Made by a program: the position numbers and the translations under genes. The notes beneath the pieces are model-generated. The model did no database searches and was not told the origin of the DNA. It worked only from the letters and a program-made list of their open reading frames with translations. 64,000 nt of DNA. It comes from Clostridiales bacterium (GTDB lineage Bacteria; Bacillota; Clostridia; Christensenellales; JAISNN01). The stretch is taken from contig JAITOU010000004.1 in the NCBI GenBank assembly GCA_031289755.1, forward strand, positions 1 through 64,000, read 5' to 3'. This document shows positions 23,800 through 34,829 of the stretch, in pieces. Position 1 is the first letter of the stretch; each line of letters starts with the position of its first letter.

Positions 23800-26700
23800 C
23801 TATTCCTCTAAGCTTCCGAAAATGTCGATATTGACGACTTCCAAAGGCTCGATATCGATAGGCCGGTCGAGCAAGGCTTCGTCTTCGGCGTCCTTTATCT
23901 TGGTCTGATTGACAGGGACGGTATAGACGTTTCTGTACTGTTTCATTCCCGTTCCTGCCGGTATGAGCTTACCTATGATGACGTTTTCTTTAAGACCGAT
24001 TAGGCGGTCGGTTTTGTTTTTTATAGCCGCGTCGGTCAATACTCTGGCTGTCTCTTGGAAGGATGCCGCCGCAAGGAATGACTCTGTGGCAAGCGACGCC
24101 TTTGTTATGCCGAGAAGCGTTCTCTTTGCCGTAGCCGGTACGCCGCCGTTTAACAAGGTCTTTTCGATATTTTCTTCATAGTTAAAGATGTCTACAAGCT
24201 CGCCCGGAAGCATATCCGTATCGCCTTCGGTCTCTATCTTTACCTTGCGGAGCATCTGTCTGACAATGATTTCGACGTGCTTGTCGTTGATTTCAACGCC
24301 GGAGATTCTGTATGCCGCCTGGACTTCTCTGGCAAGATAATCCTGTACGCCCTTGACTCCGCGTGTTCTCAGTATGTCCTGAGGGTTGATAGAGCCTTGT
24401 GTAAACGGTGTTCCCGGCTCTACCGTATCGCCGTTCTGGACTATTATTCTCGCGCCGTAAGGGAGCAGGAAATCCTTGGCTTCTCCTTCGGGAGTCGTGA
24501 CTTCGATAGATTTGCGGTTCTCGTTATCGATGATTTTGACCGTACCGGCAACCTCCGATACGATAGCCATACCCTTCGGCTTGCGCGCTTCAAATAATTC
24601 TTCGACACGCGGCAAACCTTGTGTGATATCGTCGCTGGTCGCTACGCCGCCCGTATGGAAGGTTCTCATCGTAAGCTGCGTACCCGGCTCGCCTATGGAC
24701 TGTGCGGCGATTGTACCGACTGCTTCGCCGATTTTGACTATCTTGCCGCTCGCCATATCTCTGCCGTAGCATTTGGCGCAAACGCCGTAACGCGCTTTGC
24801 ACGTCAGGACGCTTCTCATAAGGACTTCTTCTATTCCCGCGGCTTCGACCGCCGCCGCAGCTTCGTCGGAAATCATCTCTCCGCCGGTTATTATCAGCTC
24901 GCCCGTCTTTGGGTCTACGACGTCGCTTATCGCGAATCTTCCCGCGATTCGGTCGCGCAAAGGCTCGATAATCTCGCCCTTTGTACCCCTTATCGCCTGT
25001 ATAGCCGTACCCTTGACGTCCTGGCAGTCTTCGCTTCTGATAATCATCTCCTGCGCTACGTCTACGAGTCTTCTTGTGAGATAGCCGGAGTCGGCTGTTT
25101 TCAAAGCCGTATCGGCAAGACCCTTTCTGCCGCCGTGAGAAGAGATGAAGTATTCGAGAACGGTCAAGCCTTCTCTGAAACTCGATTTAACCGGAAGCTC
25201 CATAATTTTTCCCGTCGGGTCGGACATAAGTCCGCGCATACCGGCAAGCTGTCTTATCTGAGCCGAGTTACCTCTCGCGCCCGATTTGCTCATCATTCTT
25301 ATCGGGTTAAACTCTCCGAGTGAGCTGAACAACGCTTCTTCGACCTTAGCCGTAGCGTCCTTCCAGGTCTTGACGACCTCGTTGTATCTCTGTTCTTCGG
25401 TGACGAAGCCCCTTTTGAAGCGTTTTTCGATATCGATAATTTTGTCTTCCGCTTCGCCTACGACCTGTTTTTTGATATCCGGTATCGTCATATCGAATAC
25501 GCTTGCCGTGATAGCGCCGACCGTCGAATATTGGAAGCCCATTTCTTTGATTTTGTCCAAAACCTCGGCGGTAGCCGTCGAACCCTTTGACTTATATACC
25601 AAATCGATTATCTTGCTCAAAAGCTTCTTGTCTACGAGCTGGTCGACCTCTAAGTCGAGCATTTGTTCGGGGGTATTTCTCGGAACCATTCCGAGGTCCT
25701 GCGGAATATTGTCGTTAAAGATGATGCGTCCGACGGTCGTATTAAGATTTTTGGTAATAATTACGCCGTCTACTTCCATTCTCTTTCTGACGGTGATTTT
25801 TGCCTGCAAATCTATCTCGCCGATTTCGTAAGCCATTGTGGCTTCGTTGGCAGATTTAAATCTCCTGCCCTCGCCCTTAGCCTCCGGCTTTTCTATCGTG
25901 AGATAGTATATGCCGATAACCATATCCTGCGTAGGCGAAACGATAGGCTTACCGTCGCTCAGCTTCAAGATGTTGTTGGTCGAAAGCATAAGGAATCTCG
26001 CTTCGACCTGCGCTTCTATCGACAAAGGAACGTGGACAGCCATCTGGTCGCCGTCAAAGTCGGCGTTAAAAGCCGAACAGACGAGCGGATGTATTTTGAG
26101 AGCTCTGCCCTCGACCAAGACCGGCTCGAATGCCTGAATACCCAATCTGTGCAGTGTCGGCGCGCGGTTCAAGAGAACCGGGTGGTCTTTGATGACGTTT
26201 TCGAGAATGTCCCATACGACGGGCTTGCTTCTCTCTACAAAGCGTTTTGCGCTCTTGATATTGTGGCAATGATTTTGGAATACAAGCTCTTTCATGACAA
26301 AAGGCTTAAACAGCTCCAACGCCATTTCCTTAGGCAGACCGCACTGATAGAGTTTCAGCTCCGGCCCGACTACGATAACAGAACGGCCCGAATAGTCTAC
26401 ACGTTTTCCGAGAAGGTTTTGACGGAAGCGTCCCTGCTTGCCCCTGAGCATTCCCGAAAGGGATTTCAGCTCTCTGTTGCCCGCCCCCGACACGGCTTTG
26501 CCGCGCCTGCCGTTATCGATGAGAGCGTCTACGGCTTCTTGAAGCATTCTCTTTTCGTTTCTTATGATGATATCGGGAGCGGAAAGCTCCAACAGTCTTT
26601 TCAGACGGTTGTTTCTGTTGATTACGCGCCTGTAAAGGTCGTTCAAATCGCTCGTGGCGAACCTGCCGCCGTCGAGCTGAACCATAGGACGGATTTCCGG

Positions 26701-27408
26701 CGGAATGACCGGCAGTACGTCGAGTATCATCCATTCGGGACGGTTGCCGCTTCTTTTAAAGGATTCGATAATATCGAGTCTTTTGACGGCTTTGAGTCTT
26801 TTTTGACCGGTAGACGTCGCTATAATATTTCTTATGCTTGCCGATTCTTTTACGAGATTGATTTCGGACAAAAGCTTTTTGATAGCTTCCGCGCCCATGC
26901 CTACGGAAAAAGCCTTCGCGCCGTATTTTTCGACGTTTTCTCTGTATTCTTTCTCAACCAAAATCTGTTTTCTCAAAAGCGGCGTTTCGCCGGGATTGAG
27001 AACGACGTAGGCGACAAAATACAAGACCTGTTCGACTTCCTTAGGCGACATATCGAGCGCAATGCTTATTCTCGACGGCACTCCGCGAAAATACCAGATG
27101 TGCGAAACGGGAGCCGCAAGCTCTATATGCCCCATTCTCTCGCGGCGCACCTTGCTCTTTGTCACTTCGACGCCGCATTTGTCGCAGACGACGCCTTTGT
27201 AACGTATTCTCTTATATTTTCCGCAAAAGCATTCCCAATCGTGCGTAGGCCCGAAGATTCTTTCGCAAAAAAGTCCGTCGCGTTCGGGTTTTTGAGTGCG
27301 GTAATTGATTGTTTCGGGTTTTGTGACTTCGCCGTGCGACCATTCTCTTATTCTTTCGGGAGAGGCTACCCCTATCTGCATCGCTTCAAAATTATTGAGT
27401 TCAAACAT
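23800..27408 (-). CDS. rpoC: RNA polymerase beta-prime subunit
   Basis: A 1202-residue beta-prime subunit of normal length for Bacillota. It contains the N-terminal zinc site (C-F-C-G ... C-D-K-C), the catalytic [12 protein letters not shown] loop, the bridge-helix/trigger-loop region with [17 protein letters not shown], and the second zinc site (C-x6-C-A-K-C). The start lies 3 bp past the rpoB stop, with AAGGAGG inside the last rpoB codons, so translation is coupled. Long open frames on the opposite strand are by-products of its codon use. Confidence 0.99.
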   Translation of the reverse strand: MFELNNFEAMQIGVASPERIREWSHGEVTKPETINYRTQKPERDGLFCERIFGPTHDWECFCGKYKRIRYKGVVCDKCGVEVTKSKVRRERMGHIELAAPVSHIWYFRGVPSRISIALDMSPKEVEQVLYFVAYVVLNPGETPLLRKQILVEKEYRENVEKYGAKAFSVGMGAEAIKKLLSEINLVKESASIRNIIATSTGQKRLKAVKRLDIIESFKRSGNRPEWMILDVLPVIPPEIRPMVQLDGGRFATSDLNDLYRRVINRNNRLKRLLELSAPDIIIRNEKRMLQEAVDALIDNGRRGKAVSGAGNRELKSLSGMLRGKQGRFRQNLLGKRVDYSGRSVIVVGPELKLYQCGLPKEMALELFKPFVMKELVFQNHCHNIKSAKRFVERSKPVVWDILENVIKDHPVLLNRAPTLHRLGIQAFEPVLVEGRALKIHPLVCSAFNADFDGDQMAVHVPLSIEAQVEARFLMLSTNNILKLSDGKPIVSPTQDMVIGIYYLTIEKPEAKGEGRRFKSANEATMAYEIGEIDLQAKITVRKRMEVDGVIITKNLNTTVGRIIFNDNIPQDLGMVPRNTPEQMLDLEVDQLVDKKLLSKIIDLVYKSKGSTATAEVLDKIKEMGFQYSTVGAITASVFDMTIPDIKKQVVGEAEDKIIDIEKRFKRGFVTEEQRYNEVVKTWKDATAKVEEALFSSLGEFNPIRMMSKSGARGNSAQIRQLAGMRGLMSDPTGKIMELPVKSSFREGLTVLEYFISSHGGRKGLADTALKTADSGYLTRRLVDVAQEMIIRSEDCQDVKGTAIQAIRGTKGEIIEPLRDRIAGRFAISDVVDPKTGELIITGGEMISDEAAAAVEAAGIEEVLMRSVLTCKARYGVCAKCYGRDMASGKIVKIGEAVGTIAAQSIGEPGTQLTMRTFHTGGVATSDDITQGLPRVEELFEARKPKGMAIVSEVAGTVKIIDNENRKSIEVTTPEGEAKDFLLPYGARIIVQNGDTVEPGTPFTQGSINPQDILRTRGVKGVQDYLAREVQAAYRISGVEINDKHVEIIVRQMLRKVKIETEGDTDMLPGELVDIFNYEENIEKTLLNGGVPATAKRTLLGITKASLATESFLAAASFQETARVLTDAAIKNKTDRLIGLKENVIIGKLIPAGTGMKQYRNVYTVPVNQTKIKDAEDEALLDRPIDIEPLEVVNIDIFGSLEE

Positions 27409-27411
27409 CGA

Positions 27412-30400
27412 TTATTCCTCCTTGTCGTCCGACAATAAAGCTTTGAGTAGTTCCTCTCCGCTTCGCAAATCTATCTCGCCGCCGCCGAACATCTCGGAAA
27501 AAACGTCCGTGTCGTCGTTTTCGTCCTTTAAGTCGCCGCCAAAATCGTCGAAGATGCTGATTTCCTTACCCGAACCGTCTATATCGTTCAAATCTATATT
27601 CATTTCCTTGAAATCTTCGATTTCGTTATCGGTAATGTCGCGGTCTTCGTCGCTCAGACTTGAAACCTTGATTTCCTGCATATCCTCGGTCAACAGCCTG
27701 ACGTCGAGAGCCAAGCTCTGAAATTCTTTGATAAGGACTCTAAAAGCTTCCGGAATGCCGGGGTCGCTGATGTTATTGCCCTTTACGATAGACTCGTAGG
27801 TCTTGACCCTGCCTACAACGTCGTCGGATTTTACGGTGAGAATTTCCTGCAAGATATTCGCCGCGCCGTAAGCCTCCAACGCCCAAACCTCCATTTCTCC
27901 GAATCTCTGTCCGCCGAATTGCGCTTTTCCGCCGAGCGGCTGCTGCGTGACGAGCGAATAAGGACCCGTGCTTCTCGCGTGTATCTTGTCGTCTACAAGG
28001 TGGACGAGTTTGAGCATATACATATAACCGACGGTTACGCGGTTTTCAAATGGCTTGCCCGTCCTGCCGTCGTACAGCTGTATCTTGCCGTCCTCCGGCA
28101 AAAAGTTTTCTTTAAATAACAGCTTGATATCGGTTTCGCTCGCGCCGTCAAATACGGGCGTTGCGACCTTCCAATCCAAAAGCTTAGCGACGAGTCCTAA
28201 GTGGACCTCCAAGACCTGTCCGATATTCATACGCGAAGGAACGCCGAGCGGATTTAAAACTATTTGGAGCGGAACACCGTCCGCCATAAACGGCATATCT
28301 TCTTTCGGCATAATGCGCGATATGACGCCCTTATTGCCGTGACGTCCCGCCATCTTGTCGCCGACGGAGATTTTTCTCTTTTGGGCGATATATACTCTGA
28401 TGAGCTTATTGACTCCCGGAGCTAATTCGTCTTTGTTTTCTCTCGTAAAGGTCTTGACGTCTACGACTATGCCGCCTTCGCCGTGCGGAACTCTGAGCGA
28501 AGTATCTCTGACCTCTCTCGCCTTTTCGCCGAAGATTGCTCTCAGCAATCTCTCTTCGGGCGTCAAGTCCGCTTCTCCCTTAGGAGTGACCTTGCCGACA
28601 AGAATATCGCCGGAACGGACTTCCGCGCCGACCATGACTACGCCGTCCTCGTTGAGATATTTCAAAACGTCGTCGCCGAGATTCGGGATATCTCTCGTTA
28701 TCTGTTCGGGTCCGAGCTTGGTATCTCTCGCGTCGATTTCGTGTTCTTCTATGTGGATAGATGTAAATACGTCGTCCTTGACAAGCTCTTCGCTTATCAA
28801 TATAGCGTCCTCGAAGTTGTAGCCTTCAAAGGACATAAAGCCTATCAAAATATTTCTGCCCAAAGCCAGCTCGCCGTTTTGGGTCGAATGTCCGTCGGCA
28901 AGTATGTCGCCGTTTTTGACCTTGACGCCTTTTTTGACCAACGGCTTTTGGTTGATACAAGTGCCTTGATTGCTCTTGACGAATTTTTGAAGGACATATT
29001 CGTAATTTACTCCGCCGGTGCTTTTGACCGTTATCTTGTCGGCGGAAACGTCTATTACATCGCCGTCGGTCTTAGAAAGTACCATTACGCCGCTGTCATA
29101 AGCGATTTTGTGTTCGATTCCCGTACCTATTATCGGTGCTTCGGGCTTTAAGAGAGGCACTGCCTGTCTTTGCATATTAGAGCCCATGAGAGCTCTGTTG
29201 GTATCGTCGTTTTCGAGAAACGGAATGAGCGCGGTAGCGACGGATATGAGCTGCTTAGGCGATACGTCCATATAATCGACCAAATCGCAGTTGACTTCTC
29301 TTATATCCTCTCTTATTCTCGCCGTCACTCTGTTGTTTTTGAAGTGTCCGTCATCTAAGAGCGGCTCGTTCGCCTGAGCGACTATATATTTGTCTTCTTC
29401 GTCGGCGTCCAAATATTCTATGTTCTCGGTGACAATTCCCGTCGCTTTATCGACCTTTCTGTAAGGAGATTCGATAAAGCCGTATTCGTTGACCTGCGCA
29501 TAAGAGCTTAAAGACGAGATAAGTCCGATGTTCTGACCTTCCGGCGTTTCTATCGGGCACATTCTGCCGTAATGCGAATGGTGAACGTCGCGGACTTCAA
29601 AGCCTGCGCGTTCTCTGTTTAAGCCGCCGGGTCCGAGTGCGGAGAGCTTTCTCTTGTGAGTCAGCTCGGCGATAGGATTCGGCTGGTCCATAAACTGCGA
29701 AAGCTGCGAAGAACCGAAAAATTCTTTTATCGCGCTCGACACGGGTCTGACGTTGATAAGACTCTGCGGAGTGACCTGAGCAAGGTCCTGCGTTATGGAC
29801 ATTCTCTCCTTGACTACGCGTTCGAGTCTTGTCAACCCCACTCTTAGCTGCGCCTGCAAAAGCTCTCCGACCGACCTTACGCGCCTGTTGGCGAGATGGT
29901 CGATATTGTCTATCGAGCCTATACCGTAGCAAAGTCCGAGATTGTAAGAAACGATAGAGATTATGTCGTCTAAGGTTATGGTTTTTCCGACGAGTTTTTC
30001 GGCGTTTTCCTTGATGATTTCCTTTAACTCGGCGGCATTTTTGTCCTTATTGGCGTCAAGTAATTCTTTGAGAGCGGGCAAATAAACGTCCTCTTTGATA
30101 CCCAATTCGGTAGCTTCGACGTCGATTATTTCGGGCAAATGCGCTTTGATGTTTACTCTCGCGTTGCCGATTAATTTGTAAGGCTTGCCGTCGGGGCGTT
30201 TTAAATATACGACGTTTACACCGGCATCCTGAGCGGCTCTGGCTTCGGTATAAGAAAGCGACTTACCCTTTTCGCCGATGATTTCTCCCGTTTCGGTATT
30301 GACGATATCCTCCGCAAGCTCACGCTCCGCCATTCTCGATGCAATCGAGAGCTTTTTGTTAAACTTATAGCGTCCGACTCTCGCGATATCGTAGCGGTTT

Positions 30401-31194
30401 TTGCTGAAAAATAAGTTGTTTATAGTCGAAGTGATGCCGTCCATAGTCGGCACTTCGCCCGGACGGAGTCTTTTGTAAAGCTCGATTTTGGCTTCGTCCT
30501 CGGACTTATTCATGTCCTTTGCGACGGTAGCCGCCATAACCTCGTCGTTGCCGAAGAGCGCGTTTATGGCGTCGTCGTTGCCAAGACTGAGCGTTCTCAA
30601 AAGAGTCGACGCCGTTATCTTCCTTCCCCTGTCGACGTGCACCCACAAAATGCCGTTGGAATCCTGTTCAAATTCCAGCCACGCGCCGCGGCCGGGTATA
30701 ACGGTGGTGTTAAATCGGTCGATACCGTTCTTGTCCTGAACCTTTTCGCAATAGACGCTCGGGCTTCTGACCAATTGGCTGACGACGACCCTTTCCGCGC
30801 CGTTGATGACAAAAGAACCGTTTTCCGTCATAAGCGGAAAATCGCCCATAAAGACTTCGTTTTCGATAATCTCGCCGCCGTTCTCTCTGTTGATGAGCCT
30901 GACCTTTACCTTTAAAGGAATAGAATAGGTCGCGTCGCGGTCCTTGCATTCCTTAATGATATACTTAGGCTCTCCGTCAAAACGGTAATCGAGAAAATGT
31001 AATTCAAGTCTGTTGCTAAAATCGGTCATAGGCGAAAAATCGTCCAAAACTTCCTTGATACCCGACTCGATAAAGTTTTGATACGAATTCTTTTGAATCT
31101 CGACTAAATACGGTATCGGTAAAATGTCCTTGATTTTCCCGAAGGACATACGTTCCGTGTTGCCGCATATAATCTTGTGGATTTTTGAAGGCAT
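27412..31194 (-). CDS. rpoB: RNA polymerase beta subunit
   Basis: A 1260-residue beta subunit. The rifampicin region [10 protein letters not shown]-x-N-P-x-A-E-L-T-H-K-R is wild type at the usual resistance positions. The [13 protein letters not shown] block near the end is present, followed by a long very acidic tail (about the last 75 residues, rich in Asp/Glu) as in some Clostridia. AAGGAG precedes the ATG. Unlike the common order, rplJ-rplL do not lie upstream: the gene heads its own transcription unit, divergent from rqcP. Confidence 0.99.
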   Translation of the reverse strand: MPSKIHKIICGNTERMSFGKIKDILPIPYLVEIQKNSYQNFIESGIKEVLDDFSPMTDFSNRLELHFLDYRFDGEPKYIIKECKDRDATYSIPLKVKVRLINRENGGEIIENEVFMGDFPLMTENGSFVINGAERVVVSQLVRSPSVYCEKVQDKNGIDRFNTTVIPGRGAWLEFEQDSNGILWVHVDRGRKITASTLLRTLSLGNDDAINALFGNDEVMAATVAKDMNKSEDEAKIELYKRLRPGEVPTMDGITSTINNLFFSKNRYDIARVGRYKFNKKLSIASRMAERELAEDIVNTETGEIIGEKGKSLSYTEARAAQDAGVNVVYLKRPDGKPYKLIGNARVNIKAHLPEIIDVEATELGIKEDVYLPALKELLDANKDKNAAELKEIIKENAEKLVGKTITLDDIISIVSYNLGLCYGIGSIDNIDHLANRRVRSVGELLQAQLRVGLTRLERVVKERMSITQDLAQVTPQSLINVRPVSSAIKEFFGSSQLSQFMDQPNPIAELTHKRKLSALGPGGLNRERAGFEVRDVHHSHYGRMCPIETPEGQNIGLISSLSSYAQVNEYGFIESPYRKVDKATGIVTENIEYLDADEEDKYIVAQANEPLLDDGHFKNNRVTARIREDIREVNCDLVDYMDVSPKQLISVATALIPFLENDDTNRALMGSNMQRQAVPLLKPEAPIIGTGIEHKIAYDSGVMVLSKTDGDVIDVSADKITVKSTGGVNYEYVLQKFVKSNQGTCINQKPLVKKGVKVKNGDILADGHSTQNGELALGRNILIGFMSFEGYNFEDAILISEELVKDDVFTSIHIEEHEIDARDTKLGPEQITRDIPNLGDDVLKYLNEDGVVMVGAEVRSGDILVGKVTPKGEADLTPEERLLRAIFGEKAREVRDTSLRVPHGEGGIVVDVKTFTRENKDELAPGVNKLIRVYIAQKRKISVGDKMAGRHGNKGVISRIMPKEDMPFMADGVPLQIVLNPLGVPSRMNIGQVLEVHLGLVAKLLDWKVATPVFDGASETDIKLLFKENFLPEDGKIQLYDGRTGKPFENRVTVGYMYMLKLVHLVDDKIHARSTGPYSLVTQQPLGGKAQFGGQRFGEMEVWALEAYGAANILQEILTVKSDDVVGRVKTYESIVKGNNISDPGIPEAFRVLIKEFQSLALDVRLLTEDMQEIKVSSLSDEDRDITDNEIEDFKEMNIDLNDIDGSGKEISIFDDFGGDLKDENDDTDVFSEMFGGGEIDLRSGEELLKALLSDDKEE

Positions 31195-31685
31195 GAATTG
31201 TTCTCCTTAGAAAATTTGTAAGTATTTATTGAAAATATAAAATTATGTATAAGACGGTGTTACTCTGTAAACGCCAAATCCCGACATTCAGGCTTTACGG
31301 AGTAATAGGGATAAAAAAAATCCTGTCGGCTTATCATTCGCAAAAAATTTTTCAAATCGCCTTTAATAAGCGAAAAATGCAAAATTTGCAAAGCCGGCAG
31401 AACCTCCCCTAAATAAATTTGTAATACGTTATTTAAAATAATTGTATTGACAAATCGCAATTTATAATGTACAATTAAACAAACCTTATATTTGACCGTC
31501 GGTCTTATCGCCGGTTAAACATAATTTCCCCTACCCGCCGCAAATCGGCGAACAAGGCGATAATTGACCATTATCGATATTGACACATTTTAATATTATA
31601 AACTCTTTTTTGTCAACCGTCAAGTATTTTAAAGACTATTTTAAAATTTTTTTATATATCGGCGGTGATTTTTTGGGGAATTGCG
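31195..31685. other. Divergent rpoB / rqcP intergenic region
   Basis: 491 bp without a convincing gene; a 66-codon minus-strand frame here begins at TTG without a ribosome site. It must contain the rpoB promoter and probably a leader of 200 bp or more, and the rqcP promoter on the other strand. AT-rich hexamers are present but no pair with good spacing convinces me. Confidence 0.5.
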
Positions 31686-31934
31686 GTGAGAATAGACAAA
31701 TTTTTAAAGGTATCGCGCCTTATCAAGCGCAGAACGGTAGCCAACGAAGCTTGCGGCGCGTCGAGAGTCAGCGTCAACGGCAAGCCCGTCAAGCCGTCTA
31801 AGGAATTGAAAATCGGCGACAAGGTTTCTATAATGTTCGGCTCAAAAACCGTAACCTTCGAGGTTCTCTCGCTAACTGCCGCCGTCAAAAAAGACGAAGC
31901 GTCGGAAATGTACAGGATTTTGGAAGAAGCCTGA
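31686..31934 (+). CDS. rqcP: S4-domain ribosome quality control factor RqcP
   Basis: An 82-residue S4-domain protein matching RqcP/YabO nearly end to end: V-R-I-D-K-F-L-K-V-S-R-L-I-K-R-R-T, V-N-G-K-P-V-K-P-S, and the K-K-D-E-A-S-E-M-Y-R-I-L-E-E end. RqcP works with RqcH to add C-terminal alanine tails to peptides stuck on obstructed 50S subunits. The start at GTG 31686 gives the family N-terminus, with GGGG about 7 nt upstream. In many relatives it precedes yabP; here it is separated from yabPQ and precedes ispDF. Confidence 0.9.
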   Translation: MRIDKFLKVSRLIKRRTVANEACGASRVSVNGKPVKPSKELKIGDKVSIMFGSKTVTFEVLSLTAAVKKDEASEMYRILEEA

Positions 31935-32051
31935 CCCTGTTTTTGACAAAGCTCCGCCCGTCAACCACAATCAAATATGCTGCAAAAACACTCACGCATA
32001 ATAAGATAAATTTACGCGGTGTTGCCTTGCCTTAAATCACAGATTTACCGT

Positions 32052-33260
32052 ATGAATATAAATGTAATCATAGCTGCATCGGGACGCGGAAGACGCGCCG
32101 GTACGCCGCAAAACAAAATATTTTCAAAGGCCGCCGACGGAAAAACCGCACTGGAATATTCCGCCGCTTCTTTTATATGCATTAACGGCATTCAAAAAAT
32201 CATCGTCGCGGCACGCCCCGAAGAGTCCGCGCTTGTCCGCGACATATTTTCAAACGGAACGCTCGCGGAGTTTTTTAACGCGCCCTTGCTCGCGGAACGC
32301 AACGCTCCGCGCCTTGTCATTGTCGACGGCGGCGAAACACGCGGACAAACCGTGCAAAAAGCACTCTCCGCAGTCGATACGGATTGCGACATCGTACTGA
32401 TACACGACGCCGCAAGACCGTATGTCAAAGAGCCGCTGATACAAAGAGTTATTGCCGACGCCGCAAGGTACGGCTCGTCTATCCCCGCGCTAAAAGTGAC
32501 GGACACGCTCAAACACACGGACGGCTCGAACGCCGACCGCAGTCAATATCTGACCGTAGCCGCGCCGCAAGGCTTCGCCTTTAAAGAAATCCAAAAGGCC
32601 TATTCCCTTTTAAAGGACGGCGAAGAATTTACCGACGATTCGGCCGTATACAAAAAATATATCGGCGCGCCCCATATGACCGCCGGACAGTCCGACAATA
32701 TCAAAATCACTACGCCCGACGACGTGGAAATGTTTTCGGTATACCGTTCAACGGATTTTACGGCCTCTCAAAACACCGTCCCGAATATCTCCGTCGGCAA
32801 CGGCTACGACCTTCACAAGCTGATACAGGGCGGCGCATTGATACTCGGCGGTGTGCATATCCCCCACCCGACGGGCTTGGACGGACACAGCGACGCCGAC
32901 GTTTTGACCCACAGCATAATAGACGCGCTGCTCTCCGCCGCGGGCGAAAGCGACATCGGAACGCTTTTTCCCGACGACGACGCTCTCTATAAGGATGCCA
33001 ACAGTATCGGGCTGTTAAAAAAAGTCGGCTGCATACTCTCGCAAAAAAATCTCCGTATAATAAATATTTCTTCGGTCATAATCGCGGAAGCCCCGAAGCT
33101 CTCGCCCTTTACCGCCCGAATAAAGGACACACTCGCCGCCGCTCTCGCTCTCTCGCCGTCCAAAATATCCATAGCTTGTAAGACCAACGAAGGCTGCGGC
33201 GCGGTCGGCAAACGGCAAGCAATCGCCGTCCACAGCGTCTGCCTGTTGTCCGTCGGATAA
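32052..33260 (+). CDS. ispDF: Bifunctional IspD/IspF isoprenoid enzyme
   Basis: A 402-residue fusion catalysing two steps of the non-mevalonate pathway: CDP-ME formation (IspD) and ring closure to MEcPP (IspF). The N-terminal ~230 residues carry the nucleotidyltransferase pattern (A-A-S-G-R-G-R-R-A-G, then H-D-A-A-R-P-Y-V, V-T-D-T-L-K). The C-terminal ~155 residues carry the IspF metal site D-L-H and H-S-D-A-D-V-L-T-H, then E-S-D-I-G-T-L-F-P. The start at 32052 begins the IspD domain; an upstream start would add 11 residues. No IspE lies between, as usual for the fusion. A terminator follows. Confidence 0.96.
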   Translation: MNINVIIAASGRGRRAGTPQNKIFSKAADGKTALEYSAASFICINGIQKIIVAARPEESALVRDIFSNGTLAEFFNAPLLAERNAPRLVIVDGGETRGQTVQKALSAVDTDCDIVLIHDAARPYVKEPLIQRVIADAARYGSSIPALKVTDTLKHTDGSNADRSQYLTVAAPQGFAFKEIQKAYSLLKDGEEFTDDSAVYKKYIGAPHMTAGQSDNIKITTPDDVEMFSVYRSTDFTASQNTVPNISVGNGYDLHKLIQGGALILGGVHIPHPTGLDGHSDADVLTHSIIDALLSAAGESDIGTLFPDDDALYKDANSIGLLKKVGCILSQKNLRIINISSVIIAEAPKLSPFTARIKDTLAAALALSPSKISIACKTNEGCGAVGKRQAIAVHSVCLLSVG

Positions 33261-33324
33261 TGATATTTATTTATGATTTGAAACGTACGTCTTTGAGCGT
33301 CCGTCCGCGTTGTATTTTATCTAA

Positions 33325-33360
33325 AAAAATAAAGAAGCTTTTTAGGGCTTCTTTATTTTT
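33325..33360. terminator. Bidirectional terminator after ispDF
   Basis: A perfect 14-bp stem (AAAAATAAAGAAGC / GCTTCTTTATTTTT), 8-nt loop, between convergent ispDF and the M23 gene. Either strand gives a U tract. Confidence 0.92.
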
Positions 33361-33395
33361 TATACGATAATGAATGCGGATTTAGAGAGTTTAGA

Positions 33396-34034
33396 TTATT
33401 TATTTCCTTCTAAATACGCCGTCGGGTCTACGTTTTGGTTATCGACGGTCATTTCAAAATGCAAGTGCGGACCCGATGCGCTTTCGAGATATCCGTTTGC
33501 AGAAATCTCACCTATCTTCTGCCCTGTCGTAACCTTTTGGTTGACAAGCACGCTAGCATTGTCGCCAAGACATTTGTAAATCGACCTTACGCCGCCTTCG
33601 TGGCGTATAACTATAACCGTTCCCCATATCTCGTTATTCTCGATAGACTCCACAACGCCGTCCGTCACTGCAAAAACATCACTTCCGGCAGGAGCGAGAT
33701 AGTCTATTCCGTAATGAGCCTGCCACTGATTGAGCGTCGGACAATATTGAAGCTCATCTTCATCATATACAAGACCGTAGCCGGTGCTGTTCGAGACCGG
33801 AAGCGCGTACTCAATCGGTTTTGTGCCGGTATCCGTATCGCCGCCGCCGCCGTCGCCGTCTACTGCGCCGCCCGGAACATTGGGGTCGTCTGTCGGCGGC
33901 AAAGTTGTGTTCGCCTGAAGGACTGCCACGGTTATCATTGTGCCTATGGCGACCACGCAGACGGACATAATAACATAGTAATAATTCTTTTTGAAAAAGC
34001 CCTTGACTTTTTCGGCAAATTTTCGATTATCCAT
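33396..34034 (-). CDS. SpoIIQ-like M23 (LytM) membrane protein
   Basis: A 212-residue protein: short cytoplasmic basic segment, one membrane helix (about 20-40), an acidic Gly/Asp-rich linker (50-72) and a LytM/M23 domain (about 85-208). This layout is that of SpoIIQ, the forespore half of the engulfment channel. The zinc ligands H107 and D111 (H-Y-G-I-D) and the H190-L-H192 pair are kept, but the third catalytic histidine in the usual Y-x-H-L is Cys (Y-K-C-L), so hydrolysis is doubtful. SpoIIQ is inferred from layout and a spore-forming context; a cell-wall endopeptidase is the alternative. Confidence 0.82.
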   Translation of the reverse strand: MDNRKFAEKVKGFFKKNYYYVIMSVCVVAIGTMITVAVLQANTTLPPTDDPNVPGGAVDGDGGGGDTDTGTKPIEYALPVSNSTGYGLVYDEDELQYCPTLNQWQAHYGIDYLAPAGSDVFAVTDGVVESIENNEIWGTVIVIRHEGGVRSIYKCLGDNASVLVNQKVTTGQKIGEISANGYLESASGPHLHFEMTVDNQNVDPTAYLEGNK

Positions 34035-34147
34035 GATTTTCCTCCGTTTGTTGGTTTAATTATTGTCAAAGTTTATCTCTTTATACGCCCTTTATCCGAA
34101 ATTTTCAAAAAAAGAAAAAAAGCTTGAATTAGCGGAAATTCCGTGCG

Positions 34148-34522
34148 TCAAAATCCGTCGGGTATATACGGAGAGCCTACGAGTATATATTCGCCGTTGT
34201 CGGCTATCTGAAAATTTATAAGGCTTCCGTTCAAAAGATACCTTCCGCTAAGTCCGCGTGAATATCCGAAGCAGACAGTTATCCCCGCCGTCATCTCACA
34301 CCTTACAATACTACCGTTCAAAATATCCGCAAGCGTCTCCGCGCTCACCGCGCCCGACTTTATCTTTACAAGCTCCGCATAAACATTTTCGCCGACGAGA
34401 TAACGGTAATATGTATATCCTTCCGCCCCTTTAAACGCCGCCATACATTCTTCCAAGCCATAACGCCTGCAACCAAAGAACGACAATACCAAAAAAAGCG
34501 ACAACACTATTCTCTTAAACAT
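34148..34522 (-). CDS. Small lipoprotein, unknown
   Basis: A 124-residue predicted lipoprotein: M-F-K-R then a hydrophobic core and the lipobox L-S-F-F-G-C, with Cys at about residue 18. The mature part is about 105 residues without a recognised domain. The start at 34522 is chosen for the signal peptide; the frame stays open a further 41 codons upstream, but this runs through a repeat element. The ribosome site is weak (GGCGG, distant). It lies 113 bp downstream of the repeat and before the M23 gene on the same strand. Function unknown. Confidence 0.65.
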   Translation of the reverse strand: MFKRIVLSLFLVLSFFGCRRYGLEECMAAFKGAEGYTYYRYLVGENVYAELVKIKSGAVSAETLADILNGSIVRCEMTAGITVCFGYSRGLSGRYLLNGSLINFQIADNGEYILVGSPYIPDGF

Positions 34523-34829
34523 AGAATAATTATTGCCGCCTTTATAGATATTAAACGTGTTTTTTAATGTTTGTGATGTCTTTTCGGTTAAATTAATTGC
34601 AGGGACGGATTCCACATCCGCCCGATTCAATATCAAAATGTACACCGTATAAAAAAACCATTATCCGAATACAATGATATCTATTGTAGGGGCGACCCTA
34701 CACAAACGTTTGTTTGCAAAATCGGGCGACCACACAGAGTCGCCCCTACACCGTCAATCATGTTTTGGGTTGTAAAGCAAAACGGGCGGATATGGAATCC
34801 GCCCTTACTGTTCTGTAAAGTAAATTGTA
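34523..34829. other. Intergenic region filled by a palindromic element
   Basis: 307 bp between the GH13 gene and the lipoprotein gene, almost wholly occupied by the nested palindromes at 34602-34805. No promoter for the lipoprotein gene is clearly visible. Confidence 0.6.
34602..34805. repeat. Nested palindromic (MITE/REP-like) element
   Basis: Outer arms GGACGGATTCCACATCCGCC (about 34603-34622) and GGCGGATATGGAATCCGCC (about 34785-34803) are imperfect inverted copies of each other, and each is itself a palindrome. Inside lies a perfect 12-bp inverted repeat, TGTAGGGGCGAC (34685-34696) / GTCGCCCCTACA (34739-34750), with a further GGGCGAC at 34724. No transposase is present, so it would be non-autonomous. 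The right arm can serve as the GH13 terminator. Confidence 0.8.

Noticed and set aside
25663-27438. 591-codon open frame on the plus strand
   Set aside because: It lies wholly antisense to rpoC (and the rpoB end), whose protein is unmistakable; long antisense frames here come from the codon bias.
31260-31460. 66-codon frame upstream of rpoB as a leader peptide
   Set aside because: It begins at TTG without a ribosome site and shows no conserved pattern; rplL-like sequence was looked for and not found.
34523-34645. N-terminal extension of the lipoprotein gene
   Set aside because: It translates the palindromic element and would bury the signal peptide.
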